The notes beneath the pieces are model-generated. The model had not been told where the DNA came from. It made no database searches and saw nothing but the letters and a program-made list of their open reading frames with translations. The position numbers and the translations under genes are program-made. From GH45 sp046704385 (GTDB lineage Bacteria; Bacteroidota; Bacteroidia; Bacteroidales; SZUA-534), in the NCBI GenBank assembly GCA_046704385.1, contig JBJKSB010000071.1, positions 1 to 64,000 on the forward strand: DNA of 64,000 bases, in the 5' to 3' direction. Positions 35,854 through 45,904 of this stretch are shown here, piece after piece. The first letter of the stretch is position 1. Each line of letters starts with the position of its first letter.

Positions 35854-36228
35854 ATGTTAAAAATTTAATATGAAAAACCGAACCGGATATTTTTATTCCA
35901 ACGACTAACATACATAATTTAAAGCTTTTTATGCTGCTGTTTCTATAGTAAAAAAATAGGGATGAATAAACATATTAAAAATAGTTTAAACAAAAGATTG
36001 ATAATTTGGTTAATGGGTTGGTATAGTCTACTCTAAAGAGACAAACGAAGACAGAATGTTTAGATATTGTCAGCTATATAATTTTTGGAGAATTCTTATA
36101 AATGAAGTTTGACTGTTATTAAATTAAATAGTGCCAATGATGATTGGAATCTTTAGTATCCAAAGGTTACAAATGTGCCTAATGCCTAATAATAATTTTA
36201 AATGTAATTTATATAAACTTGTAGTTAA

Positions 36229-38151
36229 ATGAAAAATTTATCAATCAAATTGAAGTTAATATTGCTGACAATAAGTGCTGCAATAGTATTATTAGTGATA
36301 GGGATTTCTACTTATTATTCAATTAACAGGATTAATAATTTAAATAATGTTAAGTATGAGGTAGAAGATTTGAATGCACTGGTTTTAAAAATGAGAAAAA
36401 ACGAGAAAGATTTTTTACTTCGGGACAGAACAAACGAAGAATTTTATAAGACTGGAAATAGTTCTTATGCTAAAACTATGAGTGACAACTTTAAAGCTGC
36501 CGGAGAAATTATTAATGAGCTTCTTAAAAGCGATGAAATTATTAGGTTGGGAGGCGATAAAACTTTAAATGAAGTGGTTGAATATTTGAATATTTATACC
36601 AATGATTTTAAAAATGTGGTTGAAAATATTAAAAAGAAAGGATATAAAGATTATGGTTTGGAAGGTAAAATGAGAGATGCCGTTCATAATGTTGAATCGC
36701 TTCTTGATAAATATCCTGATGAATCCAGATTATTGGTACCCATGTTGATGTTGAGAAGGCATGAAAAAGATTACTCACTTAGGCATGAATCAGTTTACGA
36801 GGATGAGTTTGAAGATGTAATGACCCGGTTTAAAAAGCAAATTACAACCGATCAAACATTAAAGGATTCAGATAAACCGATATTATTAAAACTGCTGGAA
36901 ATTTATAAAAAATCATTTGAGGATATTACAGCGCAGGATATAGTAATCGGGATTAAAGAAACAGATGGTTTAATGGGAGTATTAAGAAACACGGTGCATA
37001 AAATTGAACCAGCGTTGAAATCAATTACTGATCTTATTCTTAATGACGTAAAACAGACAACAAGAGTTGCCATTATTAATGCTACTATTTTGATTATTGT
37101 TGGTTTGGTTTTGGTAATATTCTTTTCTTTGGTAATTATAAGGTCAATAACCAAATCCTTAAATATTGCTGATGTTGCAATTAGAAAAATTGCTGATGGT
37201 GACCTGACTACCCGCATTGAAATAAATGCTAATGATGAAATTGGCAAAATGCTTGAAAAGCTAAAAGAGATGCAGGCAAAATTACTCGATATAGTTAAGA
37301 ACATTTTAATTGGAGCCGACAATATTGCTTCTGCCAGTCAGCAAATGAGCGGCAGCTCACAACAAATGAGCCAGGGAGCCAATGAACAGGCCGCTTCGGT
37401 TGAAGAAGTTTCAAGTAGCATGGAGGAAATGTCTTCCAATATTGATCAAAATACTGATAATGCCATGGGTACTGAAAAAATAGCCCTGGCTGCTGCAAAA
37501 GGAATTAAAGAAGGAAGTGAGGCTACCAATACTGCGGTTATAAGTATGAAAGAAATTGCCGAAAAAATCAGGATTATTAATGATATAGCTTTTCAGACCA
37601 ACATTCTGGCTCTTAATGCTGCCGTTGAAGCTGCCCGTGCCGGTGAACATGGAAAAGGTTTTGCTGTAGTTGCAGCAGAGGTCAGGAAACTTGCCGAACG
37701 AAGCAAAGTAGCTGCTGATGAAATTGATGAACTTTCTAAAAATGGTGTAAGTGTTGCAGAAAAAGCCGGTACAACACTTAATGAGATTGTTCCTGATATT
37801 GAAAAAACAGCACAAATGGTTCAGGAAATTGCGTCAGCAAGCCTTGAACAACGTAACGGTGCCGAACAGGTTAACAACGCTATGCAACAATTAAATAGTG
37901 TGACTCAACAAAATGCCGCTGCCAGTGAAGAAATGGCCACAAGCGCCGAAGAACTGTCAGGGCAGGCTGATCAACTAAAAGAAATAATTGAATTCTTTAA
38001 AATCGGAGAAAATTTAACTTCTTCGCAACAAAAAAGGTCAAAAATATCTAAAGGACATTCAAAGGAGAATCAAAACAGCAAAAATAAAGGAGTGAAACTA
38101 AATATATTCCATGATAAGGAATCTGAAGGTGATTTTGAAAATTTTAATTAG
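36229..38151 (+). CDS. methyl-accepting chemotaxis protein
   Basis: 640 residues. TM1 (about 7-29), a periplasmic helical domain (about 35-275) containing two related MRKNEKDFLLR / LRRHEKDYSLR segments as in helical bimodular (HBM) sensors, TM2 (about 278-303), HAMP (about 304-358) and a cytoplasmic signalling rod. The hairpin tip around residues 453-492 (IAFQTNILALNAAVEAARAG, then HGKGFAVVAAEVRKLAERS) contacts CheA/CheW. No CheR-binding pentapeptide at the C-terminus. Gliding or non-flagellar control is possible in this phylum; no che or motility gene lies nearby. Confidence 0.93.
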   Translation: MKNLSIKLKLILLTISAAIVLLVIGISTYYSINRINNLNNVKYEVEDLNALVLKMRKNEKDFLLRDRTNEEFYKTGNSSYAKTMSDNFKAAGEIINELLKSDEIIRLGGDKTLNEVVEYLNIYTNDFKNVVENIKKKGYKDYGLEGKMRDAVHNVESLLDKYPDESRLLVPMLMLRRHEKDYSLRHESVYEDEFEDVMTRFKKQITTDQTLKDSDKPILLKLLEIYKKSFEDITAQDIVIGIKETDGLMGVLRNTVHKIEPALKSITDLILNDVKQTTRVAIINATILIIVGLVLVIFFSLVIIRSITKSLNIADVAIRKIADGDLTTRIEINANDEIGKMLEKLKEMQAKLLDIVKNILIGADNIASASQQMSGSSQQMSQGANEQAASVEEVSSSMEEMSSNIDQNTDNAMGTEKIALAAAKGIKEGSEATNTAVISMKEIAEKIRIINDIAFQTNILALNAAVEAARAGEHGKGFAVVAAEVRKLAERSKVAADEIDELSKNGVSVAEKAGTTLNEIVPDIEKTAQMVQEIASASLEQRNGAEQVNNAMQQLNSVTQQNAAASEEMATSAEELSGQADQLKEIIEFFKIGENLTSSQQKRSKISKGHSKENQNSKNKGVKLNIFHDKESEGDFENFN

Positions 38152-38169
38152 GATAGTATCATTACCGAT

Positions 38170-38202
38170 TGTCTCAAAAGAAATTTTGGGACAGTCATTT
38201 TT
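38170..38202 (+). terminator. terminator between convergent genes
   Basis: TGTCTCAAAA (38170-38179) pairs with TTTTGGGACA (38184-38193), one wobble, loop GAAA, followed by ATTTTTT. It ends the chemotaxis gene; the reverse strand could also serve the opposing gene. Confidence 0.8.
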
Positions 38203-38263
38203 TATGCTATGCCTTTGCTTAAAATGAATTCTTTATTTTAAAATTATTATTGGCATTTTATGC

Positions 38264-41200
38264 TTACTTCGCATGCTGGGCTAAATACTCCTTTGGTGTT
38301 AATCCAAATTGTTTTCCAAAGCACGTGGTGAAATAGGATGGAGCTGTAAACCCCACTTGGTAAGCAATTTCCGAAACAGTTAACCTGTTTTCAGCCAGAA
38401 GCCGGGCAGCCTCTTTAAGCCGAATAGTCTTTATAAATTCGCTGGGTGTTTGATCCGTTAAGGCAGTAATTTTCCGGTAAAAATGAATACGGCTCATGCC
38501 TGCATTTTTGCTCAGGTTCTCAACGCTCAAATTGGGTTCTGAAATTTTTTCCTGTACAATTTTTATTATTTTATCGAGAAATTCCTGGTCGCGCCAATTC
38601 AGGGTAAAATCTTTCGATTCAATTTCAATTTCTTTACTAAATCGTTCGCGCAGTCGTTTTCTTGACATTATTAAATTGTCAACCCTGGTTTCAAAAAGTT
38701 TATAGTTGAAAGGTTTTGAAATGTACTCATCAGCACCTGTTTCAAGCCCTTCAATTTGATTATCGATCGAATTCAGAGCTGTAAGCAGTACTACCGGAAT
38801 ATGTGAAGTAAGTATATCTTTTTTCAATTTTTTGCATAATTGTATTCCATCCGTGCCAGGCATTATGATGTCGCTAACTACAAGATCAGGAATTTTTTCT
38901 GTGGCAATTTCATAACCTTCGGCACCATTATGTGCTTCTAAAACTCTGAAACGCCGTTTAAGGTTTTTCATAATAAAATGCCGCATATCGTTATTGTCTT
39001 CAACAACCAGGATCAATGGAGCCGATGATTTATCTTCACTTTCAGGCATATCATAATCGTTATCGGTTAAACCGATATTATGGTCAGAAATGTCTGTAAT
39101 GTAGTTTGTATGTGGTTCAACTCCAATATCGTCTTTTGCTTTTTCCGAATCGCTTAAGTGGGAATCGCCTAATGGTAATCGTATTATAAACTCAGTGCCA
39201 CTGTTCCGTTCGCTCGAAACGATGATTTCGCCTTTACTTAGTAAAACCAGGCTTTTAGTAAGCGCCAGTCCAACACCTGAACCAATGTGCCTGTCGGAAT
39301 CGGAGCTGCCAACCTGGTAATAGCGGTTAAAAATATCCATGATGGATTGGCTTGAAATCCCAATTCCGTTATCGGACACTTTTATAGATACATAATTATC
39401 GAATTGTATGCCTTCGCTTTTCAATTCGTATTTATAGTTGAATTTTGTATGTACCGGGCCTTGGTCCTTTTTTATGGAAACATCAATCTGGCCACCTTCC
39501 GAGGTATATTTAAATGCATTATGTATCAGATTATTTAAAACCTTTACCAGTAGTTCTTTATCGAACCATGCTTCAATTTCTTCATTTTCAGCCTGAAACT
39601 GAAAAGCAATGTGTTTCTTTTTTGCAATATTTTCAAAAGTTAAGGCTACTTCCTGAACAAATGCCACCATATCGTTTTTGCTTGCTCTTACTTTCCAAAA
39701 TCCGGTTTCGGCTTTTCTGAAATCCATTATCTCGTTAATAAGTTTTAGCAGATATTGTGCGTTGCGTTGCATCATTACCAGTTGTTCCTTTAAAAAACTA
39801 TTTCTGGCAATTGAATCAATCAAATTTTCAATTGGGGCCATTATTAACGTTAGGGGCGTTCTGAATTCATGCGAAATATTAGTAAAAAACTGCAATTTCA
39901 TCTGGTTTAGTTCCTCAGCCTTTTCTTTTTCAATATTTTTTAATGCAATTTCAGATTTCAATTCCTCTTTTGATTTTATCTCTTTAATGATGGCATAAAT
40001 AATAATTATAATCACCAGAATATAAAGGATAAAGAATTGCCAGGTTTTCCAGATGGGCGGTGTTATCTTTATTTTCAGTTCAGTGGGTTTGGTTTGCCAG
40101 TAACCGTCATTGTTTGATGCTTTAACTTTAAAAATGTAAGTACCTCCTTTAAGATTTGTAAAAGTGGCTTTCCGGTTTTTCGAATCGGTGTATAACCATT
40201 TATCGTTAAAGCCTTCCATTTTGTAGGCAAATTTATTTTTCTCAGGGGACGCAAAATGTAAGGCAGAAAACTCAATAGTAAATACATTATCTCTGTACGA
40301 AAGCACTATCTCTTTCGTTTGAGTAATTGATTTTTCTAATATAACCCTGTTTTTATCGTAACTCCCAATGGGAACCTGTTTGTTGAATATCAAAAAGTCA
40401 GTAATTCTTGCCAACGGATTATTCGTGTTTTTTTTGATACTGTCGGCAAAAAAGGAATTAAAACCATTCACCCCGCCAAAAAACATCTCGCCCGATTTGT
40501 TAATAAAACAAGTATGTTCCGAGAATTCATTGCTTTGTAAACCGTCGGTAATATCAAAATTATTGAATTCAAACAAGTTGGGATCAAATTTTGAAAGTCC
40601 GTTGTTTGTGCCAATCCATAAGTTTCCTTCAGCATCTTCTAAAACAGATTGAACATGGTTGCCCGAAAGCCCGTCCTTCTCTTTAAACTTGACAAATGAG
40701 CAACGGTACGGATCCTTATCGGGAACCAGTTTATTTAAACCATCATTGGTTGCAATCCATAAGTCACCGGCTTTTGACCTTACCACCATATTCACTTCGT
40801 CGCTACTAATGCTTTTCGCAACACTTTTGTTGTGTTTGTATTGAATAAATTTTACAGATTTTTCACCGGGTATTTTTATTAGCCTGTTTAATCCGCCTCC
40901 CATGGTCGAAACCCAAATGTTTGAATTTAACGGATCGTTATATACGTGTCGAATGATATTATTTGAAATGCTGTTACTATCGTTCACATTATTTGTATAA
41001 CGGACGAAATAAGCTGCACGACTGCCTTTAGCAGGGATATAATGATGCAATGCCCCCCAGGTTCCAATCCAATAGGTTTCGTCATCATCTTTAACAATGG
41101 AGAATACCGAGTTGCTGATAAGGCTGTCTGGATTTTCATAGTCCATAGTATGATGAACTACTTTCCCGGTTTTTTGATTAACGATATTTATACCGCCATT

Positions 41201-42496
41201 GGTACCAATCCACAATTTATTATCCGATCCTTCGATAATTGAAAAAACATTTCTGCCACTAATTGAATTAAATTGTGTAAATGAATCAGAGGTCCTGTTG
41301 AAAGTATATAAACCACCATCCAGGGTTCCAATCCATAACAAGTGGTTATCATCTTCGTAAATTGCCCGTATAAAATTACTTGGAGTTGGTGTGTTATCTT
41401 CCGAAGTTATCCTGTAATTGCTAAATTGTTTACGAAGTAAATCTGTTTTGTTTACACCGCCTCCCAGGGTTCCAATCCATAAAATTCCGGTCCGGTCTTC
41501 GTATAGACATTTAATGGAATTATTGCTTAATGACAACGGGCTGTTTTTTATAGCGGTATAAGTGCGAAATTCTTTCTTTACTTTGTTAAATGAGCATAAG
41601 CCGCCTCCTCGTGTGCCAATCCACATTTTACCCGATTTGTCTTCATGAATAGTTAATACCTGATTGTTTGGAAGGCAATTTTTACAATTTTCTTTATACT
41701 GAAAATGTTGAAATCTTATATTCTTCTCGTTCGGGAGTTGATCGGGGCTGAGTAAATCAAGCCCGTTGTCGGTGCCTACCCATAATGTCCTTTCTTTATC
41801 CTTAAAAACGGAAAGAATACTGTTCGAAATTATGCTGCCTTTTGTTTTTGGATCATTGAGATACTGATCAATAATATGAGGTATTCGGTTTTTGTCGAAT
41901 ATTACTTTATAGAGCCCCTGCCAGGTTGCCAGCCAGATAATTCCGGTATTATCCTCAGCTACCGAATTAATTTCAAAATCAAAGTAATTCATAAATGCGG
42001 GATTGCCACTTTCAGTATTATTCGAGTCAAGAACAATTAATCCTTTCCTGCTGCCAAAAAGTATATCGCCGTTTTTAAGCTGGTAAATACAATTTATATA
42101 ATCATCTGAAATTGATTTGGGATTATTATTATCGTGTGTATATGATATAAATTCATCTTTATCTTTATCATATATATTAATGCCGCCGCCATAAGTCCCA
42201 ATCCACAATTTCCCATGGTTGTCTTCAAAAATAGATTGTATAAAATTATTAGAGATGCAATTAAGGATATCTGAATTTTTTCGGTAAACAGTAATATTGT
42301 AACCGTCGAACTTATTTAAACCATCAAGTGTTCCTATCCAGATAAAACCGTCGCTGTCCTGGCAAATGGAATTTACTTCGCTTTGCGATAGTCCCTGGTT
42401 TCTTGATATTTTATCAAATCGAAGATCGGTTTGTTGTCCGTTACTAACAGGAATTTGAATAATTATTATAATTATTAGTATGAAAATCTGCCTCAT
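38264..42496 (-). CDS. hybrid two-component system regulator of the glycan locus
   Basis: 1410 residues, one-protein sensor and activator. Signal peptide (1-20), a two-propeller periplasmic sensor of Reg_prop repeats (about 25-690; recurrent GIIWIGTLGGGVNKF-type units), a Y_Y_Y domain (about 700-790), TM near 818-838, HisKA with H876 (NISHEFRTPLT), HATPase with GSGVGLALT, receiver with D1209 (VVSDIIMPG), and an AraC-type DNA-binding domain (about 1305-1405). These proteins bind oligosaccharide in the periplasm and switch on the neighbouring SusCD operon; it faces SusC across a 363-base control region. Confidence 0.96.
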   Translation of the reverse strand: MRQIFILIIIIIIQIPVSNGQQTDLRFDKISRNQGLSQSEVNSICQDSDGFIWIGTLDGLNKFDGYNITVYRKNSDILNCISNNFIQSIFEDNHGKLWIGTYGGGINIYDKDKDEFISYTHDNNNPKSISDDYINCIYQLKNGDILFGSRKGLIVLDSNNTESGNPAFMNYFDFEINSVAEDNTGIIWLATWQGLYKVIFDKNRIPHIIDQYLNDPKTKGSIISNSILSVFKDKERTLWVGTDNGLDLLSPDQLPNEKNIRFQHFQYKENCKNCLPNNQVLTIHEDKSGKMWIGTRGGGLCSFNKVKKEFRTYTAIKNSPLSLSNNSIKCLYEDRTGILWIGTLGGGVNKTDLLRKQFSNYRITSEDNTPTPSNFIRAIYEDDNHLLWIGTLDGGLYTFNRTSDSFTQFNSISGRNVFSIIEGSDNKLWIGTNGGINIVNQKTGKVVHHTMDYENPDSLISNSVFSIVKDDDETYWIGTWGALHHYIPAKGSRAAYFVRYTNNVNDSNSISNNIIRHVYNDPLNSNIWVSTMGGGLNRLIKIPGEKSVKFIQYKHNKSVAKSISSDEVNMVVRSKAGDLWIATNDGLNKLVPDKDPYRCSFVKFKEKDGLSGNHVQSVLEDAEGNLWIGTNNGLSKFDPNLFEFNNFDITDGLQSNEFSEHTCFINKSGEMFFGGVNGFNSFFADSIKKNTNNPLARITDFLIFNKQVPIGSYDKNRVILEKSITQTKEIVLSYRDNVFTIEFSALHFASPEKNKFAYKMEGFNDKWLYTDSKNRKATFTNLKGGTYIFKVKASNNDGYWQTKPTELKIKITPPIWKTWQFFILYILVIIIIIYAIIKEIKSKEELKSEIALKNIEKEKAEELNQMKLQFFTNISHEFRTPLTLIMAPIENLIDSIARNSFLKEQLVMMQRNAQYLLKLINEIMDFRKAETGFWKVRASKNDMVAFVQEVALTFENIAKKKHIAFQFQAENEEIEAWFDKELLVKVLNNLIHNAFKYTSEGGQIDVSIKKDQGPVHTKFNYKYELKSEGIQFDNYVSIKVSDNGIGISSQSIMDIFNRYYQVGSSDSDRHIGSGVGLALTKSLVLLSKGEIIVSSERNSGTEFIIRLPLGDSHLSDSEKAKDDIGVEPHTNYITDISDHNIGLTDNDYDMPESEDKSSAPLILVVEDNNDMRHFIMKNLKRRFRVLEAHNGAEGYEIATEKIPDLVVSDIIMPGTDGIQLCKKLKKDILTSHIPVVLLTALNSIDNQIEGLETGADEYISKPFNYKLFETRVDNLIMSRKRLRERFSKEIEIESKDFTLNWRDQEFLDKIIKIVQEKISEPNLSVENLSKNAGMSRIHFYRKITALTDQTPSEFIKTIRLKEAARLLAENRLTVSEIAYQVGFTAPSYFTTCFGKQFGLTPKEYLAQHAK

Positions 42497-42563
42497 GCTT
42501 TCAATCCATTTTTTAATTGCCCTCTTAAAAATATATATTATAAACTAAAAAAAAATGTAATGG

Positions 42564-42640
42564 TACAGAATTTAAAGAAGTTGTTACCAGCCTTAAACAA
42601 ATAGTAACCTGAATTAAAAAACATGTTACATAATTTAAAG
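42564..42640. promoter_or_regulatory. candidate operator between HTCS and SusC genes
   Basis: Three boxes alternate in orientation at exact 21-base steps: GTTAC (42583-42587), GTAAC (42604-42608), GTTAC (42625-42629), i.e. two helical turns apart. They sit between two direct copies of TACAnAATTTAAAG (42564-42577 and 42627-42640), 63 bases apart. Position suggests binding by the AraC domain of the adjacent regulator; unproven. Confidence 0.4.
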
Positions 42641-42711
42641 CCTTTGCCTGGCTTCATTTATATTTTTAACTCAAGAAAATTGAACAGCAATTAGCATTTA
42701 AATTAAACAGC

Positions 42712-42825
42712 ATGAAAGTTATTTTGGGTTTGCGCAAAAAAATCAAAACATCTAAAATACAGATCCTGGCATTACTATTAATTATAGTCTGTATTTTACT
42801 GCTCTATTTATTAATATTGGATTAA
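42712..42825 (+). CDS. small single-span membrane peptide upstream of SusC
   Basis: A 37-residue frame: a basic N-terminus (GLRKKIKTSK) followed by one long hydrophobic helix (IQILALLLIIVCILLLYLL) and a terminal Asp. It ends 34 bases before the SusC ATG and on the same strand. The clear membrane topology makes it more than a random frame, but no family can be named; it may be a leader ORF. Confidence 0.4.
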   Translation: MKVILGLRKKIKTSKIQILALLLIIVCILLLYLLILD

Positions 42826-42859
42826 ACTGAAAAAAATAGAATATAATACACATTTAATT

Positions 42860-45853
42860 ATGAAGCTGAAATTACTAAGAAACTTTTTACCACTGGTTTC
42901 TATTATAACTTTAACAATAGCACAGGCATTTGGACAAGGTTTGATGGTAACGGGGAAAGTGGTAGATAATACCGGGGTCCCGATTCCCGGGGCGGGCATT
43001 ATTATTAAGGGGACTTCAACAGGAACTACCTCAGATATAGACGGTATGTTTTCACTCAAAACAAATTCGGAAAACGATACGCTGATGGTATCTTTTATCG
43101 GTTTTGAAAATCAGCAAATTGCTTTAAAAGGGCAAAGCCGGGTAACTTTTAAACTGGTTCCTGAAATACTTGATTTAAATGAGGTTGTTGTTATGGCTTA
43201 TTCTGATAAAAAGAAGACAGAAATTTCAAGTGCCGTAGTTTCCTTAAAAAGTGATGATATTAATAAGGTAACTACCAACAATGTTGAAGATATGCTGGTA
43301 GGTAAAGTGGCTGGGGTTCAGATTGAGAATACCAGCGGCCAGCCCGGGCAGGTTAGCGATATCAGAATTAGGGGAGTGGGTTCTGTTTTTTCATCACAAA
43401 AACCCCTGGTTGTTGTCGATGGAATAATTGGCGGCTCCTATGACCCAAACGATATTGAAAATATCTCTATACTTAAGGATGCGGGAGCAACCGGCCTATA
43501 CGGTTCAAGAGCTGCGGCGGGTGTTATTTTGATTACCACAAAAAGCGGCGCTTTTGATAAATCAAACATAACAATAAAAGTAAAGAGGGGCATCAATACA
43601 CCCGAATTTGGAAAATTTCAGGTGATGAATAGTAAGGAGTTGTACAATTATCAAAAATCGGTTTACCCTTCTGCTCTTTTTTCAGTTATCCGTCCAAAGA
43701 CTTTATTAAAGCAAGACTTTAACTGGATAGAGAATACCTATAAACCATCGGACTATACCAATGCCTATCTTTCATTAGCAGGTGGAAAGAACAAAACAAA
43801 TTACTTTCTGTCATTTGATTATGTTGATGATAACGGTACTTTAATAGGTACCAGTTATAAGAAAATGAGCCTTCTTTCCAAAGTAAAATACTACTTTACC
43901 GATCGCTTTTCGGTAACAACAAATTTTACTACGCAATATAATTATTCACGGTATCCGCACTGGACCTTATCGCAGGGAGCATTTAGACTGATGCCATGGG
44001 ATTCACCGTATGATTCGAACGGAGATTTGGTTTATGATATTAAGGATGCCGGATGGTATTCCAATGTTACCAATAATCCTTATCATTCATTACAATACAA
44101 TAAATATGATACATATGGACTTAGTTCATCACAAAGTGCAACCTTTAATTATACTGTTAATGATTGGCTGAAAATTGAATCAAGAACTTCCACTTCGTTT
44201 TTCAATAGTAAATATGAAGAGATTGAATCCCCGTTGTCATACGAAGGAGCCGCTGTTAACGGAAGAATATTTAATGATATTGATTTTGGTTATTCATACG
44301 GAAATACCAGTTTAGTTAAGTTCGATAAGTCATTTCATAAGCATAGTATTAGTGGTTTGGCCGGCGTAGAGGGAGGAAAATTTGTGAGCGAACTAAATTA
44401 CGGTGGAAATGGAACAGGTGTTTTAGCCGGACAGGAAGTACTTGGAGTTGCCGGATCAATTGAAAAAGCAGTGGGAACAAAAGCCGAAGTAGCAACATTT
44501 TCAGTGCTTTCGCAGATCAATTATGATTATGCTAAAAAATACTTTATCACCTTTTCAGCGAGAAGAGACGGTTCTTCTAAGTTTTCACCCAGAACCAAAT
44601 ATGCTAATTTCTATACGGTTTCCGGTTCGTGGTTAGTAAGTAGCGAAGAGTTTATGAATGCTATACCCAGCATAAATTATCTTAAATTAAGGTCGAGTTA
44701 TGGTGCGGTTGGAAACGAAACATTCCCTGCAGACGATTATTATCCTTATTTTCCTTCGTATTCAAGCGGTGAGGTTTATAATCACGAAACAGCCTATTAT
44801 CCTTCAAATGTTGGAAACTATAATTTAACCTGGGAAACATCGTATCCTTATAATGCCGGTTTTGATATCGGGGTGTTTAAAAAAGTGGAAATTAACATCG
44901 ATTACTATAATACACATACCAAGAACCTGCTATTCCGCGATCCATTGCCAAGTTCGCAAGGTTTTGATTTTCAGTGGAAAAATGTGGGCGAAATCTTAAA
45001 TACAGGTATCGAAGCCGCTATTAATGGAACCGTTTTAAAAACAAAAGATTTTTCATGGGATGTTAATTTTAATATCTCAGCCAATCATAATGAATTGGTA
45101 AAATTATCGGATAAAGAAAGTGTTAAAAACATAGTGGTTACTGCTTCCACAATGCGGCAGATTCTTGAACCGGGAGCATCAGCATTTAACTGGTACATGC
45201 CCAAATGGTTAGGTGTTGATCCGGACAACGGCAAACCCGTATGGGAGAAAATCGTTTATGACGAGAGCGGGGTTGAAACCGGAAGAGAAAAGACTTCAGT
45301 TTATAACGAAGCAACCTTTCAATCAACTGGCTCACCATTCCCGAAATTTATGGGAGGTTTTGGAACCGTTTTAAATTATAAAGGTATTTCACTTTCAGGA
45401 ATATTCTCTTATGTGTATGGTAACCGGGTTTATAACTATACACGCCAGGAGCTTGACAATGATGGTGCAAACCTGAATATCAATTCATTTAAGCTTCAGG
45501 ATGGTATGTCGCGTTGGGAAAAACCAGGAGATATTGCAACGCATCCACAGCCCATATTGGGCGGAAATAATAATGCAAATGAATACTCGTCAAGATACCT
45601 TGAAGACGGTAGTTATCTGAGGTTAAGAAATGTAACGCTTAGCTGTAATTTATCAAAATCAATAGTTGAAAAAGCAAAGCTGGGTTCTGTAAAAATTAAT
45701 TTGTCGGCAGATAACCTGTTAACCTGGACTAAATTTTCGGGTATGGATCCCGATGTGCCATTATTCCCAAGCAGCTGGCTGTTACCAGGGGTTTCATCTT
45801 TTAAATATCCTATTAGCAAACAGTTTATTGTAGGTGTTGAAGTTAGTTTTTAA
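42860..45853 (+). CDS. susC: SusC/RagA-family TonB-linked outer-membrane transporter
   Basis: 997 residues, usual SusC size. Signal peptide (1-25, ending AFGQ), CarboxypepD_reg-like domain (about 30-110, VTGKVVDNTGVPIPGAGIII), plug (about 115-235) with the diagnostic SusC signature LYGSRAAAGVILITTK and a long barrel ending VGVEVSF with terminal Phe. Forms the pedal-bin complex with the SusD lid encoded 18 bases downstream and imports oligosaccharides with TonB energy. The symbol is by family, not orthology to the starch system. Confidence 0.95.
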   Translation: MKLKLLRNFLPLVSIITLTIAQAFGQGLMVTGKVVDNTGVPIPGAGIIIKGTSTGTTSDIDGMFSLKTNSENDTLMVSFIGFENQQIALKGQSRVTFKLVPEILDLNEVVVMAYSDKKKTEISSAVVSLKSDDINKVTTNNVEDMLVGKVAGVQIENTSGQPGQVSDIRIRGVGSVFSSQKPLVVVDGIIGGSYDPNDIENISILKDAGATGLYGSRAAAGVILITTKSGAFDKSNITIKVKRGINTPEFGKFQVMNSKELYNYQKSVYPSALFSVIRPKTLLKQDFNWIENTYKPSDYTNAYLSLAGGKNKTNYFLSFDYVDDNGTLIGTSYKKMSLLSKVKYYFTDRFSVTTNFTTQYNYSRYPHWTLSQGAFRLMPWDSPYDSNGDLVYDIKDAGWYSNVTNNPYHSLQYNKYDTYGLSSSQSATFNYTVNDWLKIESRTSTSFFNSKYEEIESPLSYEGAAVNGRIFNDIDFGYSYGNTSLVKFDKSFHKHSISGLAGVEGGKFVSELNYGGNGTGVLAGQEVLGVAGSIEKAVGTKAEVATFSVLSQINYDYAKKYFITFSARRDGSSKFSPRTKYANFYTVSGSWLVSSEEFMNAIPSINYLKLRSSYGAVGNETFPADDYYPYFPSYSSGEVYNHETAYYPSNVGNYNLTWETSYPYNAGFDIGVFKKVEINIDYYNTHTKNLLFRDPLPSSQGFDFQWKNVGEILNTGIEAAINGTVLKTKDFSWDVNFNISANHNELVKLSDKESVKNIVVTASTMRQILEPGASAFNWYMPKWLGVDPDNGKPVWEKIVYDESGVETGREKTSVYNEATFQSTGSPFPKFMGGFGTVLNYKGISLSGIFSYVYGNRVYNYTRQELDNDGANLNINSFKLQDGMSRWEKPGDIATHPQPILGGNNNANEYSSRYLEDGSYLRLRNVTLSCNLSKSIVEKAKLGSVKINLSADNLLTWTKFSGMDPDVPLFPSSWLLPGVSSFKYPISKQFIVGVEVSF

Positions 45854-45904
45854 TCATAAATAAAACAGAAAATGGAATTTTCAAAATTTAATAAAACGAT
45901 ACAG

